DNA of 64,000 nt from Sipunculus nudus (GCA_026874595.1 CM049311.1:12987676-13051675), one strand, 5' to 3'. Positions 46,932-60,032 are shown, counted from the stretch's first letter. Translations and numbers: made by a program. Notes: generated by a model not told the origin, from the sequence alone.

Positions 46932-47640
46932 AATTGGGGCACTATTTGTAATATGAAATGTCATGTTGGAGAGATAAAATGTTCTGAGTGAAAGAACTGA
47001 GTACTCAGTGTCATGAAATAGCAATGTACCCTTCAAATTGTTCTAGTCACTGTCAATGTGATGGTTACTGTGATGTCAGGATCTGAGTGAGATGTGATAT
47101 GACATTTTAGTATTGATATAACAGTTAAATATTAAATGATAGCATTTGATCTTGGTGCTGGCACTGTGGATGAATTATATTCAGATCTCAGTTATGGGCA
47201 CCTTCCCTGGGTATAGAATTAGGGATGATGTGTGTAGTTTTGTGAATCAAGTCATCTTATTATACCTAAGTCACATAATGGATTTTAATTAATTTATTTT
47301 TTTTAATATAGAAATCCATATTTTTTTCCATTTCCTGATACAAATATGTTGAAATTAAATTTAATCTTTAGAAATACATTTTTTACAACAAAAATGCAGG
47401 TTATCATGTGTTCAAAAACACTATAAAACTAGAGTTGTGTTTGTTTGGTTGTACCATGCTTAAGCACCATTATATATTATATAGAAGACATTGATTTTAT
47501 TCTTGTTGTCTCTAGTTAGAAAGCAAGTAATTTGTTTGTGTATGTGCTGTGTTTTCTTGTTTAAACATGCTCATGAATACTGTCTGTTGAATAGATACAT
47601 TTTGTTAACATGTAGGGTGAATAAAGTAGGCCCATGTGTC
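46932..47640 (+). other. Probable 3' UTR with AATAAA at 47620
   Basis: Non-coding AT-rich sequence after the helicase stop. The first canonical AATAAA in a plausible place is at 47620-47625, with a GT-containing stretch just after. Another AATAAA is near 49177. The true cleavage site cannot be fixed from sequence alone. Confidence 0.35.
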
Positions 47641-49260
47641 ATCCCAAACCTGCTACACACACACACACAAAAGTAAGTCAGTGTGACCTAATTTGGTAAA
47701 TAAGGACAATTTGGCCTACTTAACAAATATATCTAAATGCAGTAATGGAAAATGTGATCAGCATACAGAGTAATATGTAAATTAAGTAAGAGGAGTTTGC
47801 TTCTAGGGATATCAGTATCAAACTTTTTTAATCTGACTAATCATAGTAAGTCATTCCAGTTTAGCTATAGGTTCTACTTCATGTGGAGATATCCATATAA
47901 GTTGATTTCATTTGCATATCAGAAACTGCTGTATAAAATAGAACTGCCTACATGCTGACTATGTTTCTTAGCTTTACAAAAACAGGTTTTCTTCAGGGAT
48001 TTTTTTAGAGGCATGGACAGTACACTGCCACTATAAAAGGGAGGGTTCTATAAAGAGAACATCCATAAACTTGTATTTGGTTATTATTGCACATGGGTAT
48101 GTAAAAAGTGATCCCTCGTACATGTGGCCGATGACACGCCCTGCACTATTGTTTTGTATTGTAAATAATTCATTGTGGACAATCATTAGTGGCACACTGT
48201 TGGATAATACATCATCATGATAGAGAGCAGATCCATTCACTGACTCATGTGTGGGTTTGTTTCCCTTTATTTTTTTCGCCACAGATAAACATAAGCAGTA
48301 CATCAGTTTTAACAAAAACAAAGTAAGAAAAGTTTTTTTTAATTTTGTGTATTCACAGATATAGTCATACTCAAATCATTCACAAGGCAGTGAAGTCAGA
48401 AATGACAATTTTGTAAGTATAAAATATGATATCCTTGGAAGGCAGGGGTAACTCTTGACCTGTATCTGTGGGAAAAAGTATTTTTGCAAAGTATTTTACA
48501 AAAAAAAATGTATTTTAAGTATTATGAAGTGCTTGCTGCTGTGTTTCTGAATATGTACTTGAGAATATTTTTTCCCATAAAAACAAGAAACACAACGATT
48601 TGGACATTTCTCTGAATCTTTAAAGGAATAATGTCTACTGGTCAGTTAAACCTTTTACAGGAATCATATCGTTCTCAGAATTACCGGCATGATATCCCAA
48701 GACGTCTGTGGTGAGAGCGAATGGTTAGACAACACAAGATATACATGTTTGTTTTAATTGTAACTGTAGTCCTTTTCTTTTTGTCTTGTTGGTTACTTTA
48801 TCCCATACATTTAATATTGAAATGAGGTTAGATAAGCAAGTTCCCTTAATCATTTCAATAATCTAATTTGTAAACCATATTTATCCTCAGTTTTTGGGAG
48901 TCCAACTGAGCTGCAAAATCCATCGATCTGCTGCTGTTTCTATTAAGCAAGCCAGTACTAGCGTGCTCAGTTAAAATTGCATTTCTAATGAGGTGAACTA
49001 CTGTTCAGATGATGTAAACTGCTTTTCTGATGACGTATCATATAAATTGGAAACTGAATCTCATGGTTCATTCATACTGAATATAATTTAACATTGGACA
49101 TTCACATTTGTCGCTGAGATGCTGTGTGTATTCATCACTTGCTTCAGTGAATAATTGAAATATGAAATATTCATTGAATAAATATGGTTATGTTTGATTG
49201 TGTTACACAAACATTTACTTTCAGGTTATTTCTTTGAGGTTTGTGTTGAAGTTGAATATA
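47641..49260. other. Downstream flank without a recognised gene
   Basis: AT-rich. The segment at about 48.9-49.19 kb resembles 56.93-57.63 kb (shared CAAGCCAGTA, CGTGCTCAGT, TTAAAATTGCATTTCT and TGATGACGTATCAT). No coding sequence supported. Confidence 0.5.
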
Positions 49261-49269
49261 AGTGTATAA

Positions 49270-49700
49270 ACTGCACTTTTGTACTTACCTATGGTGTCTG
49301 TGCCCTTGCTAGCACTCAATAGAAATCGGTTTCACCATCCGTGCGTTCACCTGTCCTGCTGCTGTCCATCAGACTTCGCGCATTATCCCCAGAATCGTTT
49401 TGTAATTTCAGAGCCTCCAATGCAACGTTCTTTGAATTCCTTTCGAGTGCATTATATCTAGAACCGTTCAAGAAGTTGCCGTGAATTGTAAAGCATGAGA
49501 CGATGTGCGCTGTAAAATTTTAAACCCATTGGAAATTCAATATGGCCACCAGGCAGGGACCTTAAAATTCCTTTCGCGGGTATTAAAAATATCAAGAACC
49601 ATTCAAGCAATTGTCATGAAAATTTTCTTTCTTTAGATTGACAGCCCAGGGTAAATTTTAGATAATCGGATCCCTGTGTGTGCAGTTGTAAATGTTTAAT
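49270..49700 (+). repeat. Copy of the CCAATATGGCCACCA module
   Basis: It contains AAATTCAATATGGCCACCAG and ATCAAGAACCATTCAAG, matching the distal core module of the 2.4-kb elements (19.3 and 37.9 kb). No element ends seen. Confidence 0.5.
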
Positions 49701-49712
49701 ATGCAGTTGTAA

Positions 49713-52700
49713 TTTTTAGCTCAGCTGACTATAAGTCATCTGAGCTATAGTCATGGTCCATTGTCCGTCGTCCGTCCGTCTGTCTGTCCGTCAGTCCGTC
49801 CGTCCGTCTGTCTGTCTGTCCGTCTGGATGTCCGTCCGTAAGACTGGCACGGTTCGACACCGTTGGACCTACTAATCTGAATTTCGGCATACAGTTAGAT
49901 GTCCCCATAATCTCCTACCATGCCAAAAATTGGGTCAATAGGACTTCGTTCCTTTGAGATATTAAGGAAAAACCTCATTTTTTTTATTAAAAATCTATTT
50001 TCACACTTCAGGACTGCCTAATATCAAAACCACTCATCTGGTTTTCTTCATATTTACCATAAATATTCCTCTATATAGTTCCTATGTACATGCCAGATAT
50101 TAAGTCAGTATTATATAATTTAAAAAAGTTATTGGCCCAAACATAATGCACTTTGTAAAAAAATCAGGAAGATATTTTGTCACTTAAGACCCAAAGTGTT
50201 AAAGGTAGGGACTTTTTTCCAGTAATACAACTTTAATTAATCAAAATTTAATTGTATACCAAAAATTAGATCAAAATCTGTTAAATTTTTTTAAATATTG
50301 GCAAAAATATAAAATTGGTACCTTAAATTTTGCCCAACTTTGGCCATGGCACGTTTTTTTCCTGTAAGTACTGTGGATTTAATTTTCACACCATGTATAC
50401 ATAAGGATTTAATCTGTTAAAATCTGAAATTTGAAAATAAAAGCTGCAAAATTAGGCTAGTTATTGAATTTTTTGGAGGCTCTTGTTGTATTCCCTTACA
50501 TTGTCAAGCAGTCCACTTTGATGACTGTAGGTCATTCAGTGCACATCTCTATGCACCCCAGGCTGTTGACATAATTTTAGATGTCCCCAAAATCTCCTAC
50601 CATACCGAAAATTGGGTCATTAGGACTTTGTTCCTTCGAGATATTAAGGAAAAAACTCCGTTTTCCATAAAAAAAGCCATTGTTACACTTCAAGGCTGCC
50701 TAATATCAAAACCACTGATCTGTTTTTGATCGTATTTAGTATTCACATTCTTTTATACATTTTCTATGAACATACAAAAAATTAGGTCAGTATTGAGTAT
50801 TATTTTGAAGTTATGGGCCAAAACATAATACAATTTAAAAAAAAATCAGGAAATATATTTACTCACATGAGAATTGCTGAACCTAGAGACCTTTTTTCAG
50901 GAATATAACTTTATTTAATCAAAATTCAATTGTTTACCCAAAATTAGATCTGAATTTTGCAAATTTTTCAAGTTATTAGCATAAATAAAAAACAATACCT
51001 TAAATTTTGTCCAACTTTGGCACTGTTGATTTAATTTTCCCAGCATATATGCATAAGGATTTAATCTTTTAAAATATGAACTTTCAAAAGAAATTGATTG
51101 GAATGAATATCTTTTATTCATGTTTTCACACACCATGTCAAGTGTTGTTTACATCTAGCCCACCTAGTAGTACAGCCTTCACTTGCATTATGTAACCCAC
51201 CCCAGGCAGCTTACCTTGGCCCAGCTTGGCCACTACTAGCAGGCTTCCCTTCGCCCTGCACTCACCCCCCCCCCCCCCCCAGCTGGTGCATAAACTAGAT
51301 GAATGTTATAATTTTTCTGTATTTTATTTTATTCTTGGACATGCTACATTTTAGATTTTGTACTGAACCACCAGGGTTACAATGATTAAAGTGTACATTT
51401 AATTGTGTCCACAAAGTGGTGTATTGCTGTGAAAGTCTGGATGTTCATGAGATAAGTAATTCCTTACTTCAGAAGAGTAAAAACTTCACCAGGTGTGAAA
51501 TTGACTATTAATTCCAGTAATTAATTAAAACTGGGATAGTAATTAGCACAATGATATTGTTTGTCCCTCATTCAACCAACAGTGTGTATACTTTATTTGA
51601 AAAGATGTTTTATTTTGTCAAATTTACTTTTATTTTATTTTGGTGAATAAAATAAAGCATGTCCTAAAAACTCCAATATGCAAAACTTTTTAATAGTGAT
51701 TCAAGGAATATTCTTGTAGATGCCATGTTGTGGCATTATTTTCTTTTTAAATCAGTTAAAACATTTATGATTTAAAAATAATAAAATATATGTGTATGCA
51801 TAATATGACCCAATGTTTTTTACTCTGTATATATAATGATTGCAGCTTTTGCAACAATTCTAATATTTTAACTTATATTTTCAGGTTTTTTAATTAAAAA
51901 TTTATAAACCTGTAATAAAAAATGATACAGATAAAAACTTCTTAATTGAAAAAGTGGATCTGCTTAAAAAATAGGATTATATATAAACTTAAATGCATTA
52001 TTCTCTTGAAAGTGAAATAAAGGTATTAGTCCATTCTGTCCACTTGCCTGTCCATCTGTAAATTTTCGTATGCAACACAGTATCTCAAAACTTTTACTGT
52101 TTTTCTTCATGACAGTCTTGTCAGAGTATTAGTTTGCAATCATATATTTAGAACTTTACTATAACCAAGTAGGAGGGCCCCTTTCCTCTTAGCTTTTCAT
52201 ATTCTTATATAAATGAAAAACATTACAATAGAATATTTCTACATCCACCTTCGTGCTGCCCTCACTTTTCCCTTCTCCGAACCCCATCCCAAAGTCAGCC
52301 TCAGTAAGCAAGAACAAGATGAATCAGATATATTCATACTTTAATTTTTTGTATAACTATTCGTCCATAGGTACCTATGTACATGCCAGAAATTATGTCA
52401 ATATTGTGTAATATGTAGACATAGTGGGCATCACAATAATGTACCTTGTCAAGACTAAAGAGGTATTGTGTCATACAGTCACATATTCATAAATCACTTC
52501 ATCAGCATAGTTAATCATAACATCATATCGGTCAAATTGAACGCTTGCAGACTACCATACACTTTAGATCCTTCAACAAATAGCCTTATCATCTACTACT
52601 GCTTATTACTGCTGTCATTGCATTCATATTAGCTCAAATATATCACAATTTTCAACCCCTCCTAAATAAATAAAAAATAAACCACTTTATTTGACTCTAT

Positions 52701-52880
52701 TAATCCATCGGTCAGGTAATTTCGTTTATCATTTACTCACATATTACATTACATTCCTTTATAATAGCCCAACATGTACATGATATTCATAAGCTTTATC
52801 GACTCTATATAGTATCACAGTGGAGAAACATTTATAGTCCAATCCCGATCAGCTGAGTGCCGTGACCCATGGATCCCTTG
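49713..52880 (+). mobile_element. Long, possibly composite AGCTCAGC-family element
   Basis: 5' TTTTTAGCTCAGCTGACTAT, then a long CCGTCCGTCTGTCTGTCC microsatellite (49765-49840). Two core units open with AGATGTCCCCATAATCTCCT near 49.9 and 50.58 kb. A family-like 3' end, CAGCTGAGTGCCGTGACCC, then ATGGATCCCTTG|TT, is at 52880. The part from 51.3 to 52.8 kb has no clear repeat units, so this may be two elements or one with unrelated filler. Confidence 0.55.
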
Positions 52881-53039
52881 TTTACATGTCCCATTTTAAA
52901 AGAAAATGTTCTTCCCATTACAGATTGAAAATAAAAACACTTGCCTCTTTGTAAGTAATTCCCATGAGTAATTGCTAAAAACCATATAATTGCTCGTTTT
53001 AGTTTGCAAACATTGTTATATTCTAGTAATTATTGTACC

Positions 53040-54160
53040 TTCGGACAAAGTCGGGGGATACTACAGGGTTCGTACTTGACCTGGAATACTCATGAATATT
53101 AAAAATGATTTCACCAGGTCCTGGAAAAAACTTGAAATGTTTTTTTTGTTATTGTACACCTCTAATAATCCTTTAAATTTTGGCATAGGTCCATGTCCGC
53201 CACCGTAGATTTTGCCTACCAGTGGTGTGCGATACTGATGGCGGCAAGTAATATGGCCTCTTTTACAGGCCCAAGGGATTTATAGCAGTAGCGCTGCTTG
53301 GCGTCGTTTGGGATACTAGTATTACCATGGATTTAGCACGGTATCAACGTCGCCGCAGTAAAATCTGTGAAGCAACATAACTCAAAATTTTACAGATCTT
53401 TATCTGACGTTATATGCAAAAGTCCGAGTGAGAGGACTAAGCCTTATTAAAATGTCCTTTTTAAAGGGGTAACTCGACCCATAGGTGAAAATCAAACAAA
53501 ATATTAAATATTGTAAGCTGTTGAATGAGTTACAAAGTTTGTGACCTTGACCATGGTGTTCAAGGTAATATAAGCCAAAATGCATTTTTACGTTGAACCC
53601 AATAAAGTCCGCATATTTACCCTTCAATATTTGATACACAAGTTGATTAAACCAAGCTCTTTCAACTTAAAAAAAAAACTGCTGACCTTGACCTTGATCT
53701 TCATTGAAAAATCTGCGGAAATATGGGAGTCTGATTAGATCATATCTAATGAATTGCCCATTTCCCCTCAAACTTGACACGCAAATCGTTTCCAGTTAGA
53801 TCTCAAATTTGCAGCAAAACTTGTGACCTGGACCTTGGTTTTCATGGTCACATCTATCGAAATATAGGATTTTTGTGAACATTATTACTTTACCGCATTT
53901 TTTTTCTACAAATTTGACATATAAATTGTTTCCAACATGATCTCGGACATGTTTAAAAATCTGGTAACCCTAACCTTAGTTCAAAAGTCTAATCTGCGGA
54001 AAAAGAATTATTGTGAAGCGCATACCTTGTGAAGTACTGCATTTATTCCTTCAACTATGAAACATCTCGAGCATATTTGAAAACTGTTGACATTGACCTT
54101 GGATTTCAAGATCTAATCTGAGGAAACAAGATTTTTGAAGCGCATAATTTATGAAATGCT
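53040..54160 (+). repeat. Tandem-like module with TTGACCTTG boxes
   Basis: It starts CGGACAAAGTCGGGGGATAC, like 33602. Units of about 150-170 bases carry GTGACCTTGACC, TTCAAGGTAA or TTCATGGTCA and AATTTGACA. Similar to the intron 12 module in layout. Confidence 0.5.
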
Positions 54161-54164
54161 GCAT

Positions 54165-54462
54165 ATTTCCCCCCTCAAATTTGTAACACACACTGTTGTC
54201 ACCAAGATCTGGAACATGTGTGAAATTCCCCCTGGCTCAAAATCGGACCTCTGGTCACGCAACCTTGTTATGGAAAACAGACGCACGTGGACTGTGCTTA
54301 CAAACAAGCAGAGCAATAACAAGGTGTTAAACAGCCGTATGCGAGGTACTAAGACTGTGTGCTGGGATGGTATTGCTATAAAACTTTTGTACAAAGCAAA
54401 ACTGAACTGATTGTGTGAAAGAATAGGCATATAATATTGCACTGATTATATCCCTTTAACCT
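54165..54462. mobile_element. Relic of the TTTAAAGGG MITE family
   Basis: CGGACCTCTGGTCACGCAA through AACAAGGTGTTAAACAGCC to GATTATATCCCTTTAA matches the right half of the element at 16767-17260. The left end is not found. Confidence 0.5.
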
Positions 54463-54499
54463 CGGAACCAAGTTACAACAACAATATTAATCGTATCTC

Positions 54500-55720
54500 T
54501 CTTTTTTTAAGTGGAAGTAACCGCCTCCATTTTAATTCTTACTTGATTTATCATATCCTCTATGTACAGTTTTACATAGTTCCGTTTCATTTCGGGACAA
54601 TACGTGACAGGGCGACAGTAAGCGCGGCCTCTAAAATATATCCGGATGTTCTAAAGGCGCTGTTGTTACTACACATGCGGGTCATGGGCATGTAAATCTC
54701 CCCATTGCTGGATCCTAACACTGAGAACCCCTGACATTTTCCAGTGCTAGCTGTATTCAACGGCCGGACCTCAAGACATTTTCCAAAGCTAGACATAACA
54801 AAAGGTCGGACCTCAAAACATTTTCCAGTGCTAGCCTTAAAAAGGCAGGAACTCAAAGCATATACCAGTGCTAGCCGGACCTCAGCATATTTTTTCGGAC
54901 ATCATGATAATTTCCGGTTCCGGAGAAAACATGATAATTTTTCCATGAACATTCGATTTTTAACATTGAAAGGAAGGAATGGATTGAATATATTATAAAT
55001 GTATATTACATGTACTCATAAATATCTGAAAAGATTATATGGCCAAATAAATTCATTTAAAATAAATATAACTTTATAATATTTTTTTACCTTTTTCAAT
55101 TTTTATTTCGAGTATAATAAATTCAGTTCACATTCCTCTTAATATAAGCATTTACATAGAAAATGCACGTAATAACAAAGTGTAAATCGTCATGCATATG
55201 TGTAACCGTTCGATGATAATATGGGAAGACAATCACCTAATTTATATGCATAACTGCAATTTACAGAAACGTGCGCAGCATATTTTTTCTTGCGTGCATT
55301 TTACTTTTTTTCACTGTGGGCATATATTTGTTTAAGAGGCATGAATATATAAGAGACGGCACGCGTTTGTGTCGTGGTCTTGGTGTGATAGCTATTGCGA
55401 TAAAAAAAAACCTACGTGAATAAATGATGCATGGTGTATTTATTTTAATGCTCGAGCACAGAGCGCATTTTTGGTCTTGTCGTTACCACAGAATTGGTAA
55501 AATTGATGAAAATTCCTCTTAACTATGATGGTATGCCTGTACAATAAGCCAGGCGATCTATAATCATAAGTAGAGGTCTTTTTTATTAGAGCATTCACGT
55601 CACCATGTATGCCATAAATAATCACCTAGCTGCATGCTCGGTTCGCGTGAAACTTGTGAAGTAATGGTTGTATTAGTAACATGTTTCAGAGGTATTTCAA
55701 GTGCTATTCATTCATTTATT
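54500..55720. repeat. Duplicated block, copy 1
   Basis: The AAGTAACCGCCTCC repeat (54511-54730), then an array of CATTTTCCAGTGCTAGC and GGACCTCA steps (54735-54890). Next comes a stretch (about 55255-55715) that matches 58505-58925 over about 450 bases, with shared CACAGAATTGGTAAAATTGA, CAATAAGCCAGGC and TTTCAGAGGTATTTCAAGTG. Confidence 0.7.
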
Positions 55721-55758
55721 TAATTCAGTAACAGACCCCCCCCCCCCTTTTTTTTATT

Positions 55759-56490
55759 GTTATAGCTCAGCTGACTATTAGTCATCTGAGCTATATGTAG
55801 TCGTGGTCCATAATTGTCCGTCCTTCCGTCCGTCCGTTAGACTTGCATGTTTTGAAACCTTAAGGGCTACGAATCCAAAATCTGCATAGTGTTAGATGTA
55901 TACAAAAGCTCCTACCAAACCAAAAACTGGGTTACTGCGACATCGTTCCTTCGACAAATTAAGGAGAAACCTTAAATTTTCATTAAAAAACATATTATCA
56001 CATTTCAGGACTGTCTAATATCAAAACCACCCTTCTGTTTTTCATAAAGTTCTGCCATATATTTTCTATTTCTATGCCAGATATTAAGTCCTTTAAGTTT
56101 CAATTTTTAAAGTTAATGGCCCGAACATGATGGACTTTGTAACAAATCAGGAATAATATTTACTCACTTAAAATGAAAAATTTTTAAGCTGGAGACTGTT
56201 TTCCAGGTATATAACTTTGTTAATTGATATTCAATTGTATACCCAAAATTAGATATGTATTTTGTAAAATTGTTTAAGTTATTAGCATAAAAATAAAATC
56301 AGTACCTTAGATTTTGCCCAACTTTGACTATGGAACGCTTTTTTTTACAGTATACTGTAGATCTAATTTTCTGAGCATTTAAACGAAAGTACTTTATATG
56401 TTTAAATCTGAAATTTGAAAATAAAAGCTTGAAAATCATGCTAGTTATTTAATTTTTCTTGAGGCTCTATTGCAGTCATTTGCTTTGTCA
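55759..56490 (+). mobile_element. AGCTCAGC-family element, 3' end lost
   Basis: TATAGCTCAGCTGACTATTA, then CCGTCCTTCCGTCCGTCC, then one core unit (CTAATATCAAAACCACCC) like that of the 49.7-kb element. No TGACCC..GGGTCA end found. Confidence 0.55.
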
Positions 56491-56707
56491 AGATGCAGGC
56501 AGCCCACTCCTGGTCACAGGAAGTCAGCTATGTCAGCTATGCTAGATTGGTTACAGAGCACTGCATGGGGGGGGGGGGGATCCTGTGCTGTGAGAGTTGT
56601 ACAGTTATTCTCATATAAATTCCACTGGTGAATATTAGGTCCTTTAATCCTCTCCTCCACACTATAATTGTTTCCCTTGAAATGTAAGTCATAAAAATAT
56701 AATTGCA

Positions 56708-56752
56708 AATAAATAAATAAATAAATAAATAAATAAACAAATAAAAAAAGGT
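56708..56752. repeat. (AAAT)n microsatellite
   Basis: About ten AAAT units at 56710-56750 after a G run at 56568-56579. Confidence 0.9.
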
Positions 56753-57001
56753 GGACATGAGTGGTTGAAACGGATATTAATTTGACAATCTTAATCTTTC
56801 CGGAACTTACACAGAAACCAAACAGAGACGCCTTGAACTACTAAACATGCGTCTATAAACCTATTAAACGAATTTAGGTTCCACATATAGTCTTTCATTC
56901 AAGATCCATTGATTCATTCCATCGATCTTTTTCCAGATTCCTGCTGATGTGTGGTTAATTAGACAAGCCAGTACCAGCGTGCTCAGTACTTGAGTTAAAA
57001 T

Positions 57002-57500
57002 TGCATTTCTGATGACGTGTACTGCATAGACTGGTACCCCGCTCTATTATGGCACCGCTGCTCTAGGCCAATCATAGAGACGGGCGTACAACGCCATCTT
57101 ATGTAAAAATAAAATTTTTAAATATTTAAAAACTAGAAATAACCAAAGAAAGTCATTTATAGGAAATCTTCACGGATAATCAGCCAGCATCGCGTGAACG
57201 TCCATGACAATCGGTATGAACGTGCATACTGGGGTTGGAACCAGTCTACATGTAAGTCAGGAGTTGCAACTGGGAGTACTTAAGATGGCGTTGTACGCCT
57301 GTCTCTATGCTTGGCTGAGGGTCTTAATAGAGCAGGGTACCATTCTATGTACTGCATTTCTTATGAAGTGAACTACATTTCTTATGACGTGTACAGCATT
57401 TCTTATGAAGTGGACTACATTTCTGATGACGTTACCAACATTCTGATGACGTAAATAGCACTTCTAATGTGGTGAACGTTTCTGATGACGTATCATACAA
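57002..57500. repeat. Minisatellite of about 20 bases with TGACGT steps, split by a MITE
   Basis: About eight units of CATTTCTGATGACGTGTACT or variants. TGACGT occurs at 57013, 57385, 57427, 57447 and 57486. The block is interrupted at 57032-57342. A shorter relative is at about 48.98-49.05 kb. Confidence 0.75.
57032..57342. mobile_element. 311-base MITE with long inverted ends
   Basis: TGGTACCC..GCTCTATTA at the left pairs with TAATAGAGC..GGGTACCA at the right. Further in, AGAGACGGGCGTACAACGCC pairs with GGCGTTGTACGCCTGTCTCT and CATCTTA with TAAGATG. The ends together are about 70 bases. No coding capacity. Target duplication is unclear because it sits in a repeat. Confidence 0.75.
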
Positions 57501-57959
57501 CGTTATTAACTGAATCCCATGGTCCATTCAGTCTGAATAAAAATCGACATTCAACTTCACATTTGTTGTTGTGATGCTGTGTTATCATCACTTTGCTACA
57601 GTGAATATTTGGAATATAATAAGAACCTTTTGGGTTCAAATCATTCCTGGTTGTTTTAACAACGATATTTAATACTAAACCAAATGGTTAAATTAGCTTT
57701 GTACTTGAAAATGTATCAATCATTGGGAAAAATGTTCATACAAAACAAAATATATTTATATATCTTTTTGTGGAAGACCTGCTAGATCCACTGTACAAAT
57801 ATATACGGCTACCAGTTAACACATATACGCGCATATGGAAACACATCTTTTTTCACGCATTTACGCATATACGCGCACATGAAAACACAGCTTCATTCTA
57901 ATTCACCTGTTTTTTCGTTGTAGGGGTTCCGTGTGAGTAAACACAGTCCATATGTTTCT

Positions 57960-58960
57960 ATTTTTTATAAAAAGAATATAAGGTAACGCCTGCATTTTGA
58001 TACTTACTTAACTAATCCTAACCTCTTTGTACATTTGCTGAATTCTATTTCGATTTGGACCAACGTGACAAGGCGGTTAAAAGCTATTTCTCTCATGTTT
58101 ATCCTGGTGTTACTCAGGCACTGTTACTACCGCACCTGAGGGGCGGCTGTGGGACACAGTCTTCCCATGACGTGTATAGAGCACTCTCTTTTAGTGGGTG
58201 GGGGGGGGGGGGGGGATAATGGAAAACCTTTCAAATTCCCCACATAGATTTGAACTCCAGATTTTTAATCCTGTTCTCTTCAACAAGACACAGGACGGTG
58301 TATTCTTGTATCACTTTGCTATGTCTAAAACTGAACTGACATTGTTAAAATGGCAATAATTAATTGTAAGTGCTCAGAAGCTTGCATGTTAGCTAATATA
58401 CCTGTAACTAATAACTACCGTAAAATTCAGAAACATCTCCATATATAGGTCACTATGGTTTATTTAGTATCATACCTGGAAGGAAGCGTCTAACCTAAAA
58501 CGTGAAATGCTGTCAGTATATTTTCTCTTGCGTGCATTTAACTGTACATCACTGTGGGGATAGAATTATTTATGAATTAATGAGGACGTCACGCGTTCGT
58601 GCTATTGTTCGGATGTGATAGCTAGTGCTATAAAAAAAAACTGTGATTTCAGAAAATGATGCATGGGGGATTTATTTAAATGCTTGAGCAGTGAGCATAT
58701 TTTCGGTTTTGTCATCGCCACAGAATTGGTAAAATTGATGAAAATTTCCATATATTTTGATGGTATGCCGGAACAATAAGCCAGGCAATCTATTAGTCGT
58801 AAATAGAGATCTATTTTATGTATGCCGTATGTAACCAACTAGCTGTATGCTAGGTTCGCATGAACCTTTTTCAGAAATGGTCGTATCAGTAACATGCTTC
58901 AGAGGTATTTCAAGTGCTGTTCATGACTCATTGAAGTGCATGACAGATGGAGAACCCTCC
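57960..58960. repeat. Duplicated block, copy 2
   Basis: The same order of parts as 54500-55720: an AAGGTAACGCCTGCATTTTG repeat version, a G run at 58200, and then the conserved 450-base stretch (58505-58925). Same orientation, about 3.3 kb downstream. Confidence 0.7.
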
Positions 58961-59254
58961 TCATGTAGCTGCAGGACTATCAGCAAATTGAAGAGGCGTT
59001 TCTGCTTTCGTTTTCTTTGACAATGGACGTGTAAGAATGCGTCAAACATAACTTGTATATTGTGTTCGGGGGTATTCTCTTGGAGATATCATTACACCAG
59101 GGAACAACAATTTATAACATCCGGGATTTAGGAAAAAGGGGGAGGGGTGGGATTCAACCTAGGAGGACACTAGAAAAAAAAAAAACAAAAACAAAGGAAG
59201 GTCCCAAGGTCCGGAAAAGGGGGGCGGCAGTCCGCAAAATATATGGTCTGAAGC

Positions 59255-59330
59255 CCCAGTGGCGGATCCAGAGGTGAATTTTTTGGGGGCTCAAGATCCT
59301 CTTCCCCCCCCCCCCCCCCGAAACAGTTAT
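59255..59330. mobile_element. Solitary hAT-like end
   Basis: CAGTGGCGGATCCAGAGG at 59259, then a G/C-rich run. This is a typical hAT MITE left end. The matching right end was not found. Confidence 0.35.
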
Positions 59331-59545
59331 CATTTTGATCAGAGAATGTATATTTCTATATGAGTTGTATTCTTGTATCATTTGCATAATTTAGAAACAA
59401 AGAATCGTTGGGGCTAAGGCGTGCGTCTATGCAGACCATGCTCATACCTATCTGTAATTTTAAGAAGAATAAGTTGGATATATACCCACAATGGTTGCAA
59501 ACATTAACATTTCTGTCCAAATGATTTCTCAGCCATGATTTCCGC

Positions 59546-59659
59546 CAGTGGCGTCAATTTTTCTTCCAGAGTGGGGGGGGGGGGGGGGGGAAGACTTTGT
59601 ATATTTAAATACACACACCCACACATATACCTTTTTCAGCGTCTCTGAGTGACATATTC

Positions 59660-59701
<42 letters not shown>

Positions 59702-60032
59702 TATATATATATATATATATCTATTTATATATTATATATATATATCTATTTATATATTATATATATATATATATATATAACTAATCATATTTCAAATAAT
59801 TATTATATTGTAATAGAAAATAAGTTATTTTGTAATTCAAAGCAAGGTTTAGATATAACATTTTTTAGTAAATGGATCCAAAGTCTTGTATTCTATTTTT
59901 TAATATATTTCATTTGCAATATTATAATATTATTCTCTGAAAGTGGGGGGATGATTACATTGGCCATCCCCCCTTGCCAAAAAGTGGGGGGGGGTATATA
60001 TACCCCCCATCCCCCCTATATTGACGCCCCTG
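59546..60032. mobile_element. hAT-type MITE with an 8-base target duplication
   Basis: The left end CAGTGGCGTCAAT and the right end ATTGACGCCCCTG are inverted repeats. ATTTCCGC flanks both sides (59538-59545 and 60033-60040). Inside are G and C runs near both ends and a long AT microsatellite. CAG-type ends with 8-base duplications define hAT elements. Confidence 0.88.
59662..59780. repeat. (TA)n microsatellite inside the hAT MITE
   Basis: Three TA tracts separated by CTATTTATATAT-type breaks. Confidence 0.95.

Noticed and set aside
59053-59277. Lys-rich 74-residue frame near 59.1 kb
   Set aside because: It results from A and G runs; no homology signal and no splice context.
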